DNA from: an uncultured Deefgea sp.
GTDB taxonomy: Bacteria > Pseudomonadota > Gammaproteobacteria > Burkholderiales > Chitinibacteraceae
NCBI RefSeq assembly: GCF_947072475.1
Contig: NZ_CAMTIA010000029.1
Coordinates: forward strand, 1-37,374
Length of the DNA stretch: 37,374 bases
Reading direction: 5' to 3'
Shown: in pieces, positions 7,763-14,673 of the stretch
How the letters are laid out: each line of letters starts with the position of its first letter
Numbering within the stretch: position 1 is the stretch's first letter
Notes under the pieces: generated by a model
The model's database searches: none
Seen by the model: only the letters and a program-made list of their open reading frames with translations
What the model was told of the DNA's origin: nothing
Made by a program: the position numbers and the translations under genes

Positions 7763-8932
7763 ATGCTGATCAGCAAACTTCCACCGCATGTTGACATTGT
7801 GATCGTTGGCGGCGGCCCAGTTGGCGCCTTACTCGCTCAGCGCCTTTACGCCAACGGGCACGATGCGCTATTGGTTGAAGCCAAAGCATCGATCGGCAAT
7901 GATCCGCGCGCCTTAGCGATTGCGTATGCCAGCCAACAAAGCCTTGCCGCCTGCCAGCTGTGGGCCGATTCACTCGCCGCAACGCCGATTACCCAAGTGC
8001 ACGTTTCGCAAGCGGGGACTTTAGGTCGTACTGTGCTCAATGCCGATGAGCTGAACTTACCGATGCTCGGCAGCGTGGTGAAATACCAAAATCTGGCGCA
8101 ATACGCGCTCGATCAACTCAGCACTGGCCCTGCCCGTTTGGCGCTCGCCAGTAAAGTCACCCGCATCCAGCGCTTGGCGCGCTTTGCGCAACTGACTTTA
8201 GCCACGCCCAGCGGCGAGCAAAAAATATCCTCCCGCTTGGTGATCTTGGCCGATGGTGGGCAGTTACTCAATCAACTGCCGGAAATTCGCCAAACGATTA
8301 AATCTTACGAGCAGCATGCGGTGCTTGCCACGCTGACGCCTAAGCAGCCGCACAAGGGTATTGCCTTTGAGCGCTTTGCCGATGATGGCCCGCTGGCATT
8401 ACTCCCTACAGGTAATAACTACACCTTGGTGTGGACGCAAACACCGGAACAAGCGGCTGCGCGCTTAACGCTGTCTGATACCGATTTTATTGCCGAAGTC
8501 GAACAACGCTTTGCCGATCGTGTCGCTGGATTTGCTGCAGTGACTGGCCGCGCTAGCTGGCCGCTGGCATTAAAAACAGTCAATTCGGTGGTCGGCCAGC
8601 GCGTGGTGCTGATTGGCAATGCCGCGCAAACGCTGCATCCCGTTGCTGGGCAAGGCTTAAATTTAGGCTTACGCGATGCTTCTACCCTAGCCGATGTATT
8701 GGCTGCCACACCAGCGCGTGAACTGGGCGAAGCGGCGAGTTTGGCGCGCTACGCCAAATTGCGTTCGCGCGATGCAGGTCTAGTAACCATCGTGACCGAT
8801 CAATTAATTACACTGTTTGATTCTTCATCGTTGCCGCTCAAGCATGCCCGCAGTTTGGGCTTATTGGCCATGGACCAATGCGCTTGGCTGCGCCGAGGCT
8901 TTGCCGAACGCATGGTTTACGGCGCGCGCTAA
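7763..8932 (+). CDS. ubiH: UbiH-family FAD-dependent monooxygenase
   Basis: A flavin hydroxylase of the UbiH/UbiI/UbiF/Coq6 family in ubiquinone ring hydroxylation. The 389-residue length matches E. coli UbiH (392). The N-terminal FAD Rossmann motif IVGGGPVGALLAQRL (about 14-28) ends with a ribose-binding acid in LLVEAK (Glu39). The second FAD motif GNAAQTLHPVAGQGLNLGLR (about 285-305), a family hallmark, is intact. Position right after pepP matches the pepP-ubiH order of E. coli; no second hydroxylase (ubiI) follows. Specific ring position cannot be told from sequence, so UbiH is assigned by synteny. The start has AGGAA about 7 bases upstream. Confidence 0.88.
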   Translation: MLISKLPPHVDIVIVGGGPVGALLAQRLYANGHDALLVEAKASIGNDPRALAIAYASQQSLAACQLWADSLAATPITQVHVSQAGTLGRTVLNADELNLPMLGSVVKYQNLAQYALDQLSTGPARLALASKVTRIQRLARFAQLTLATPSGEQKISSRLVILADGGQLLNQLPEIRQTIKSYEQHAVLATLTPKQPHKGIAFERFADDGPLALLPTGNNYTLVWTQTPEQAAARLTLSDTDFIAEVEQRFADRVAGFAAVTGRASWPLALKTVNSVVGQRVVLIGNAAQTLHPVAGQGLNLGLRDASTLADVLAATPARELGEAASLARYAKLRSRDAGLVTIVTDQLITLFDSSSLPLKHARSLGLLAMDQCAWLRRGFAERMVYGAR

Positions 8933-8973
8933 GCAAAAATCTACCGCGCCTCACTTCAACGTAAAACAAGCCG

Positions 8974-9107
8974 ACGCAGAGGCGCAGAGACGCAGAGCAA
9001 ACCAAAGAAAAGAAAAGCAAATCGCAGTTTTAATCGCCGTATTTTCGACCGATTTAAATTCTGAATTAGCCTTTCTCTGCGCCTCTGCGTCTCTGCGTCT
9101 CTGCGTC
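8974..9107. repeat. Inverted CTCTGCGT octamer-repeat element
   Basis: Three ACGCAGAG-type octamers (8974-8997) face four CTCTGCGT-type octamers (9075-9106). Units 8974-8989 and 9075-9090 are exact 16-bp inverse complements, leaving an AT-rich 85-base centre. A T-run (GTTTTTCT) follows the right arm, and on the other strand a TTTT (8964-8967) follows the left arm. It fills the gap between convergent ubiH and metE, so it could serve as a long bidirectional terminator. No protein in this segment looks real. Confidence 0.8.
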
Positions 9108-9167
9108 AAAGCGTTTTTCTAAGTGAACAGCATGACTGTCCAAACGGTAGATTTTTTGATTACCGCG

Positions 9168-11537
9168 TCAGACTGGTTCAACCTCAGTCGAGCCATGACA
9201 AGCGCAAGCGCCATGCGCGGTTGCGCTGGTTGGCGAAGCATCAAACACCAAGGTTTTACCCGCCGCAATCGCCGCTCGCGCTTGCTGCGTCGCCAGTAGC
9301 ATATGCTGCAATGCCGCCTCAGTCTCTGGCCAACCGCGCGTTTTGAGACCGCAATCGGGGTTAATCCATAAGCGCTCCGCCGGCACCACTTCCAGCGCTT
9401 TGGCGATTAAACGCAGCATTTCATTGACGGACGCCACACGTGGGCTGTGAATATCGTAAACACCCGGACCAATTTCATTTGGATACTGAAAGCTGCCAAA
9501 CGCCTCGAGCAGCTTCATGTCTGAGCGGCTGGTTTCGATGGTAATCACATCGGCATCCATCGCGGCAATCTCGGGCAAAATATCGTTAAATTCCGAATAG
9601 CACATATGAGTGTGAATTTGCGTGGCATTGCCAACGCCCGACGCCGAAACGCGAAACGCCTGTCCAGCCCAAGCCAAATAACTCGCCCATTGGGATTTTT
9701 TTAGCGGCAAGCCTTCGCGAAACGCCGGCTCGTCAATTTGGATCATCCCAATGCCGGCGGCTTCTAGGTCTTGCACTTCATCGCGAATCGCCAAGGCAAT
9801 TTGTTGGCAAGTTAAGGCGCGCGGCTGATCATCGCGCACAAACGACCATTGCAAAATTGTCACTGGCCCGGTCAACATGCCCTTCATCGGTTTCGTAGTC
9901 AGGCTTTGCGCGTAAGTCGACCAAGCCACGGTCATCGCTTGCGGCCGGCTCACGTCGCCAAACAAAATCGGCGGCTTCACGCAGCGGCTACCGTAGCTTT
10001 GCACCCACGCCAATTGCGTAAAGGCAAAGCCGGCCAATTGCTCACCAAAATATTCAACCATATCATTGCGCTCGGCCTCGCCATGCACCAGCACATCAAT
10101 ACCCAGCGCATCTTGCTTTTGCACTGCCAAAGCGATTTCGGCCTGCATCGCCAATTCATAATCGGCAGCGCTTAACTTACCTTGTTTAAACGCGGCGCGG
10201 GCGGCACGAATCTGGCTGGTTTGTGGGAAAGAACCAATGGTGGTGGTGGGCAGCAGTGGCAAATGAAAACGTTGTTGCTGCGCCGATTGGCGCTCAGCAA
10301 ATGGCGCGTGGCGTTGATCAAATTGCGGCGGTAAATTGGCCAAACGCTCAGCAACCGCCGGATTATGAATCCGCGTCGAGGCACGGCGCGCCGCTTGTGA
10401 AAACGCATTCAGCGCCAAAATATCGGCCACATCGCTGCCGTTAACGGCTTTTTTAAGCACGCTCAGTTCAGCCAATTTTTGCTTAGCAAACGCCAACCAA
10501 GACTTTAATTCAGTGTCGAGCTGGGTTTCTTGTTCTAAATCGACTGGGCTATGCAATAAAGAGCACGATGGTGCTAACCAGAGGTATCCACCCAGCGCCT
10601 TTGCTGGCTCAGCAATAGCGGCCAATACCTTGTTTAAATCGCTAGCCCAAATATTGCGGCCATCAATCACGCCCAAAGAGAGCACTTTATTTTTTGGCCA
10701 AATCGCCGTAAACGCCGCCAATTGCGCCGGTGCGCGCACCAAATCCAAATGCACGCCAGCCACCGGTAAATCCGCCAGCAATTGCGCATGCGATTCAACC
10801 GAATCGAAATACGTCGCCAATAAAATTTGCGTGCCTTTGCCAGCCAGCTCTTGATACGTTGGCGAAAATGCCGCCTGCCATTCTAACGGCAGCTCTAAAG
10901 CTAAAATCGGCTCATCCAGTTGTAATAAGCGCACGCCTTTGGCTGATAGCTTTTCAATAATGGCGGTATAGCGCGCTAGCACTTTAGGCAAAAGGTCTAG
11001 CTTGTTATACCCGTCTTTAGCTTTGGCTAACCACAAAAAGGTCAATGGGCCGGGCAACACCGCTTTTACTGCGTGGCCTTGGGTTTGCGCGTCTTCAATT
11101 TCATGAAAAAACCATTCAACACCGCCATCAAAGGTGCTCTCGCTTGACAGCTCAGGCACCAAATAATGGTAATTGGTATCAAAATACTTGGTCATTTCCA
11201 GCGCTGGCTGCTCGGCATTGCCGCGAGCCAAGGCAAAATACTGGCTTAAACTCAGGCGTTTAGGATCAAAACCAAAGCGCTCTGGCAAGCAGCCCAATAA
11301 AGCGGCGGTATTTAAAATCTGATCGTACCAAGCAAAATCGCCCACGCTGACCCAATCGAGATCGGCTTCGCTTTGCCAAGCCCAGTGGCGACGACGCAAA
11401 GTCTGGCCGACCTGAACCAGTTCGGCTTCAGAGATTTCATCGCGCCAGAATTTTTCTAGTGCAAATTTCAATTCGCGCTGTGCGCCAATGCGGGGGAAAC
11501 CTAAAATATGCGCTTTAGCAGTATGAGTCGTAGTCAT
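9168..11537 (-). CDS. metE: Cobalamin-independent methionine synthase MetE
   Basis: Transfers a methyl group from 5-methyltetrahydropteroyl-triglutamate to homocysteine in the last step of methionine synthesis, without B12. Counting from ATG 11537 it has 789 residues; AGAGGT lies 7 bases upstream, so I prefer it to the GTG at 11540. The zinc/homocysteine site is intact: His644 and Cys646 (HTHMCYSEF), Glu668 (ITIETSRSD) and Cys729 ([11 protein letters not shown]). The homocysteine-binding GSFPQT segment (about 436) and [15 protein letters not shown] are also present. The protein is longer than E. coli MetE (753); the last 25 or so residues form an unusual tail with GACACHG. Divergent metR suggests activation by MetR plus homocysteine. 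Confidence 0.96.
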   Translation of the reverse strand: MTTTHTAKAHILGFPRIGAQRELKFALEKFWRDEISEAELVQVGQTLRRRHWAWQSEADLDWVSVGDFAWYDQILNTAALLGCLPERFGFDPKRLSLSQYFALARGNAEQPALEMTKYFDTNYHYLVPELSSESTFDGGVEWFFHEIEDAQTQGHAVKAVLPGPLTFLWLAKAKDGYNKLDLLPKVLARYTAIIEKLSAKGVRLLQLDEPILALELPLEWQAAFSPTYQELAGKGTQILLATYFDSVESHAQLLADLPVAGVHLDLVRAPAQLAAFTAIWPKNKVLSLGVIDGRNIWASDLNKVLAAIAEPAKALGGYLWLAPSCSLLHSPVDLEQETQLDTELKSWLAFAKQKLAELSVLKKAVNGSDVADILALNAFSQAARRASTRIHNPAVAERLANLPPQFDQRHAPFAERQSAQQQRFHLPLLPTTTIGSFPQTSQIRAARAAFKQGKLSAADYELAMQAEIALAVQKQDALGIDVLVHGEAERNDMVEYFGEQLAGFAFTQLAWVQSYGSRCVKPPILFGDVSRPQAMTVAWSTYAQSLTTKPMKGMLTGPVTILQWSFVRDDQPRALTCQQIALAIRDEVQDLEAAGIGMIQIDEPAFREGLPLKKSQWASYLAWAGQAFRVSASGVGNATQIHTHMCYSEFNDILPEIAAMDADVITIETSRSDMKLLEAFGSFQYPNEIGPGVYDIHSPRVASVNEMLRLIAKALEVVPAERLWINPDCGLKTRGWPETEAALQHMLLATQQARAAIAAGKTLVFDASPTSATAHGACACHGSTEVEPV

Positions 11538-11555
11538 CACAAATACCTCTTTCTA

Positions 11556-11603
11556 TGAATAGTATTTGCATCATACGACGCAGCTGATTATGATTACAGT
11601 TCA
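11556..11603 (-). promoter_or_regulatory. metE promoter and candidate MetR boxes
   Basis: The metE-metR gap holds TGATTACAGTTCA (11591-11603), matching 7 of 8 arm positions of the MetR consensus TGAA-N5-TTCA, and a weaker TGAATAGTATTTG (11556-11568, 6 of 8). A metE -10, TATGAT on the minus strand (11570-11575), lies so that the better box falls near -35/-40. There is no good -35 hexamer, which fits activator-dependent transcription. The same box is 31-43 bases before metR and could mediate autoregulation. Confidence 0.55.
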
Positions 11604-11633
11604 TTATTTTCACACAAGCCATGAGAATTACTA

Positions 11634-12554
11634 ATGCAGTCACTCCTCGAATTGCGTCACCTAAAAACCATTCTTGCAATTCAAGACAGCGGCAGCTTAA
11701 CGCGCGCTGCTGAGCGGCTGCATTTAACCCAATCGGCTTTATCGCACCAAGTGCGTTTGCTCGAAGACCATTACGGCCTACCGCTGTTTGCGCGTAAATC
11801 CACGCCACTTAAACTCACCGCCGCCGGTGAAAAGCTGGCTTTATTAGCGCAAACGGTGTTGCCAACCATTGCCAGCACCGAGCGCGATATTGCGCGTTTA
11901 CGCGAAGGCCAAGCCGGGCAATTGCGCATCGCGGTCGAATGCCACACGTGTTTTGATTGGTTAATGCCAGCGATGGATCAATTTCGCCAGCATTGGCCCG
12001 AGGTTGAGCTTGATATCGTATCGGGCTTTCATGCCGATCCGGTACAGCTGTTATTTGAAGATCGCGCCGATTTGGCGATTGTGTCCGAAGTCGAGTCCCA
12101 CGCCGATTTAAGCCATTTACCGCTCTTTAGCTACGATATGGTTGCGCTACTGGCGAGCGATCATGCGCTGGCGAATAAGCCGTATTTAGACGCCGAAGAT
12201 TTTGCCAATGAAACGCTGATTACTTATCCCGTGCCCGATGAAATGCTCGATTTACTGCGCAAGGTTTTGAAACCGGCCGGCATCAACCCCAAGCGCCGCC
12301 CAACTGAGCTCACCGTAGCGATGCTGCAATTGGTCGCTAGCCGCCGAGGGATTGCGGCCTTGCCGCGTTGGAGCGTGCAACATTATTTAGAGCGCGGTTA
12401 TGTCGTCGCCAAACCGATTACCCAGCAAGGCTTGACGTCAGAGCTCTACGCCGCCATGCCCAGCGAGCGCAGTCACAGCGTGTATTTAGCCGATTTTGTA
12501 GAGATTATGCGCAACGTGAGTGTGCAAACCTTGCCCGGCGTGAGTCTGCTTTAA
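11634..12554 (+). CDS. metR: LysR-type regulator MetR
   Basis: A 306-residue LysR-family activator. The N-terminal winged helix-turn-helix is clear (about 5-65: LRHLKTILAIQDSGSLTRAA, LTQSALSHQVRLLEDHYGLP). The rest is the substrate-binding-like effector domain that in MetR senses homocysteine. LELRHLKT at the start and EFHTCFDW-like ECHTCFDWLMPAMDQFR (about 101-117) are MetR signatures. Divergent transcription from metE is the classic arrangement. The ATG at 11634 has only a weak purine stretch (GAGAA) upstream. After its stop comes about 90 bp with no recognised feature before the first 75-bp repeat. Confidence 0.93.
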   Translation: MQSLLELRHLKTILAIQDSGSLTRAAERLHLTQSALSHQVRLLEDHYGLPLFARKSTPLKLTAAGEKLALLAQTVLPTIASTERDIARLREGQAGQLRIAVECHTCFDWLMPAMDQFRQHWPEVELDIVSGFHADPVQLLFEDRADLAIVSEVESHADLSHLPLFSYDMVALLASDHALANKPYLDAEDFANETLITYPVPDEMLDLLRKVLKPAGINPKRRPTELTVAMLQLVASRRGIAALPRWSVQHYLERGYVVAKPITQQGLTSELYAAMPSERSHSVYLADFVEIMRNVSVQTLPGVSLL

Positions 12555-12646
12555 GGTGCGACAAGCTGCGGATGCTGAGCAATGATCCATCCGTCTAATG
12601 CAGCAAACTATGCTCATGCATTGATCCGGTCAATTGAGAGGCGGCT

Positions 12647-12721
12647 GTAGATTGCCGTTAAGCTTGCGAAGCCCAACAATCGCGGTAAACGTTGGGCTGC
12701 ATTTCATTTAGCCCAACCTAC
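12647..12721 (-). repeat. 75-bp GTTGGGC/GCCCAAC element, copy 1
   Basis: This element is the inverse of copy 2 at 13542-13616. Its main part, 12661-12720, matches the reverse complement of 13543-13602 at 59 of 60 positions. The remaining end (12647-12660) is diverged, starting GTAGATTG where copy 2 has the inverse of CCAACCTAC. Inside are alternating GCCCAAC and GTTGGGC blocks spaced 13 bases apart. It covers the last three codons and the stop of the DUF4062 gene. Confidence 0.9.
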
Positions 12722-13472
12722 CGTGCTGAAGAATTTCAAATAGCAACTTTTCTATACCCATGAGTCCATCGACAGCATCATCCAACGGCATCGGCGTACC
12801 GCGACTCAGTACAAAAGACGCGGCCATATTGTCGCCGCTAAGAATTAGTTCCAGAGCCTCTCGCAGGATCGAGTCTGGAACGTCATGTTCGAATACGTGC
12901 TTCACTTTGTCGCGCAGAAACGCGAACCTGGCTGCCGTGAGAGGGTGCCTCCTGACTGCGTTTGCGGCAAGCTGCGACATGACCTGCGCAGTAGGCGCTT
13001 TGGCTAAGGTGCCTAGCAAGCGCACAACGTCTTGTGTGACTTTCGCTGACAAGTCTTCTGGGGATGAGAAAAAATTCACCACATGAGACTTTTTCAGATT
13101 TACTTTCAGATCACTCAATTTTTGAGCAGTGACTCCGGTTTCGACGTGTTTTGGAAGAACCGGATGCGAGTCTTCGTCGATGAGATATATGAGACTAGGA
13201 AGGCGTATTGCTTGTGCTTCTTCATATTCGAGCTGAGTGAGCGACTTACCAGACTCAGTGTCGATAAAGCCATACCGCATACCGAAGATGCCAACATAGA
13301 CGTTGGCAGAACGAACCAAGCGCAAGCATTCTTCCTTTGGCATTTCTGGGAGCGCGCCAAAGAATTCCATTGCCTTTGAGCTGTATTCAAGTCGCGCAAT
13401 AGCTTCGCGGACAAGGAGACGATGGCGCTCCAAGTCGGCGAAGGTTGAGCTGACGAAGACTGATGCGGTCAT
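12708..13472 (-). CDS. DUF4062-domain protein in inverted-repeat cassette
   Basis: A 254-residue protein whose N-terminal 150 residues match the DUF4062 family: VFVSSTFADLERHRLLVREA (5-24), ANVYVGIFGMRYG (56-68), and the acidic SLTQLEYEEAQ (77-87). DUF4062 has a Rossmann/TIR-like fold and often occurs fused to NTPase or effector modules in bacterial conflict proteins. Here it stands alone, with a C-terminal helical stretch (about 160-254) I do not recognise. No signal peptide or membrane segment is seen, so it is cytoplasmic. Phe is mostly TTC, Lys often AAG and Ile sometimes ATA, unlike neighbours that favour TTT and AAA, suggesting horizontal gain. Its stop codon and last codons (R-L-G) are within the left 75-bp element. 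The ATG at 13472 has only a weak ribosome site. A defence role is an inference. Confidence 0.8.
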   Translation of the reverse strand: MTASVFVSSTFADLERHRLLVREAIARLEYSSKAMEFFGALPEMPKEECLRLVRSANVYVGIFGMRYGFIDTESGKSLTQLEYEEAQAIRLPSLIYLIDEDSHPVLPKHVETGVTAQKLSDLKVNLKKSHVVNFFSSPEDLSAKVTQDVVRLLGTLAKAPTAQVMSQLAANAVRRHPLTAARFAFLRDKVKHVFEHDVPDSILREALELILSGDNMAASFVLSRGTPMPLDDAVDGLMGIEKLLFEILQHGRLG

Positions 13473-13541
13473 GTGATGTCCAGTAGAGGCTCATTCATTG
13501 AGGCCTAATGCAAATCGCATAAGACCTATCGTAACAAGGGC

Positions 13542-13616
13542 GTAGGTTGGGCTAAATGAAATGCAGCCCAACGTTTACCGCGATTGTTGGGCTGCGCAAG
13601 CTCAGCACCAACCTAC
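13542..13616 (+). repeat. 75-bp GTTGGGC/GCCCAAC element, copy 2
   Basis: Bounded by GTAGGTTGG (13542-13550) and its inverse CCAACCTAC (13608-13616). Internal hairpin GTTGGGCT (13546-13553) / AGCCCAAC (13565-13572) has an 11-base loop, and another GTTGGGCT lies at 13586-13593. It is the inverted partner of copy 1 across the DUF4062 gene. The 143 bases between it and the next gene (13617-13759) hold no gene; an AACCGAG...CTCGGTT inverted repeat is faintly visible there. Confidence 0.9.
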
Positions 13617-13759
13617 AAAAACCTTCTACTCTGGGCTGACAAAAACCTGTCCCCAGTCTAACCCAGTCATTTCAACCGAGCATTAACCCTAGTTTGCTGG
13701 TGGATAAATCGAGTCAGATTTTGCGCAAACTCGGTTAACAAACCCAACGTCAACAGCCT

Positions 13760-14437
13760 CTAAGCAATCTCAAGCAATAACTGCCAGTCATCCGCAGGAT
13801 TTAGCTGCTGCCAATCTTGTGGCGTATCACTGGCTAAGGCCAATAAAACATTGGGCCTCACCTCCCAAACTTGCAATAACCACGGATGTGCATCGGGGCT
13901 ATGGCAAGTCCATTGGCCTTGCTCAAGCAATAAAACAAAGCGCGCTAAACCGCCAACAAGGCCCAGCCCCAAGGCTTTGAGCAAGGCTTCTTTGGCGACC
14001 CACAGGGTATAAAAAGCGCGCAACTGCGCTGCACCCTTCAAAGCGGCCAGCCACGCGGTCTCGCGTGGATCAAAATATTGCTCGGCAATCGCCAAGCACT
14101 GCCGACGAGCACGTATCGTTTCTAAATCTACGCCAACCCGCCCCTGCCCTAAGGCAGCAGCGCAAAAATTTTGCCCATGACTCCAAGACAATCCGCCCGA
14201 AAATGGCCAATCCACCGCCACAGGTCGGCCTTTATCGTCTTGGCTTAGCGCCAATTGGCGGTGATTTTTTTGCAATAACTGCTGGGCCAAAGCCCGGGCG
14301 GCCAAAAACTGACTACGGCGGGCCTGATTTTGTATTTGCGATAAACGCGCCAATTGCAGCGCATTCAATTGATCAATCGTGCTGGAAAAATCAGCCTCTG
14401 GTTCGATAGGCTGAAATTGAAAATATGAACTTAACAC
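13760..14437 (-). CDS. Sfp-type 4'-phosphopantetheinyl transferase
   Basis: Moves the phosphopantetheine arm of CoA onto a serine of acyl or peptidyl carrier proteins. The 225-residue length and motifs fit the two-lobed Sfp class: KGRPVAV (about 69-75), GLSWSHG (82-88), the Mg-binding GVDLE (Asp104, Glu106), and FYTLWVAKEALLKALGLGL (Glu150, Lys154). No polyketide or non-ribosomal peptide genes are in the window, so the carrier partner is unknown; it may serve fatty acid ACP or a distant cluster. The start is GTG at 14437; no ATG lies nearby and GGGA is 9 bases upstream. A 32-codon reading frame overlaps this start from upstream. Confidence 0.87.
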   Translation of the reverse strand: MLSSYFQFQPIEPEADFSSTIDQLNALQLARLSQIQNQARRSQFLAARALAQQLLQKNHRQLALSQDDKGRPVAVDWPFSGGLSWSHGQNFCAAALGQGRVGVDLETIRARRQCLAIAEQYFDPRETAWLAALKGAAQLRAFYTLWVAKEALLKALGLGLVGGLARFVLLLEQGQWTCHSPDAHPWLLQVWEVRPNVLLALASDTPQDWQQLNPADDWQLLLEIA

Positions 14438-14610
14438 AGCTTAAATCCCAAACTTAAATAGAGCCCCGCCATCAAGCAAAACGGCTTATAAATGCGCAAT
14501 CGACGACACAAAATTGGCACCACCCTCACGCGTTATTGCATTGCTCTGTCATACAACGACGACGCCTTGGCCAATAAGATTAACGCAAGAAATCCATTGA
14601 TTCATCAAGC

Positions 14611-14652
14611 AAAAAGCGGATTTGCCAGCAGCTGAGTTGCTGGCAAATCCGC
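14611..14652 (-). terminator. Terminator of the DUF748 gene
   Basis: On the minus strand a perfect 15-bp stem (14638-14652 with 14616-14630, 7-base loop) is followed by TTTTT (14615-14611). It lies 21 bases after the DUF748 stop. The rest of the gap up to the phosphopantetheinyl transferase start (14438-14610) holds no gene I can support. Confidence 0.93.
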
Positions 14653-14673
14653 TTCAATACCAGTAATTAATAG

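Noticed and set aside
8817-9122. Plus-strand frame through the octamer repeats as a gene
   Set aside because: It overlaps the end of ubiH in another frame and its product is only translated repeat (ALCASASLRLCV), a known artefact of such repeats.
12647-13616. Integron gene cassette with attC sites
   Set aside because: Half-sites fit the formula, but the two elements are inverted rather than in direct orientation, the half-site spacing is only 13 bases, and no integrase is in the window.
13617-13759. Remnant of an IS or REP element (AAAAACCTGTCCCC)
   Set aside because: Only a short suggestive string is present, with no inverted partner or transposase fragment nearby.
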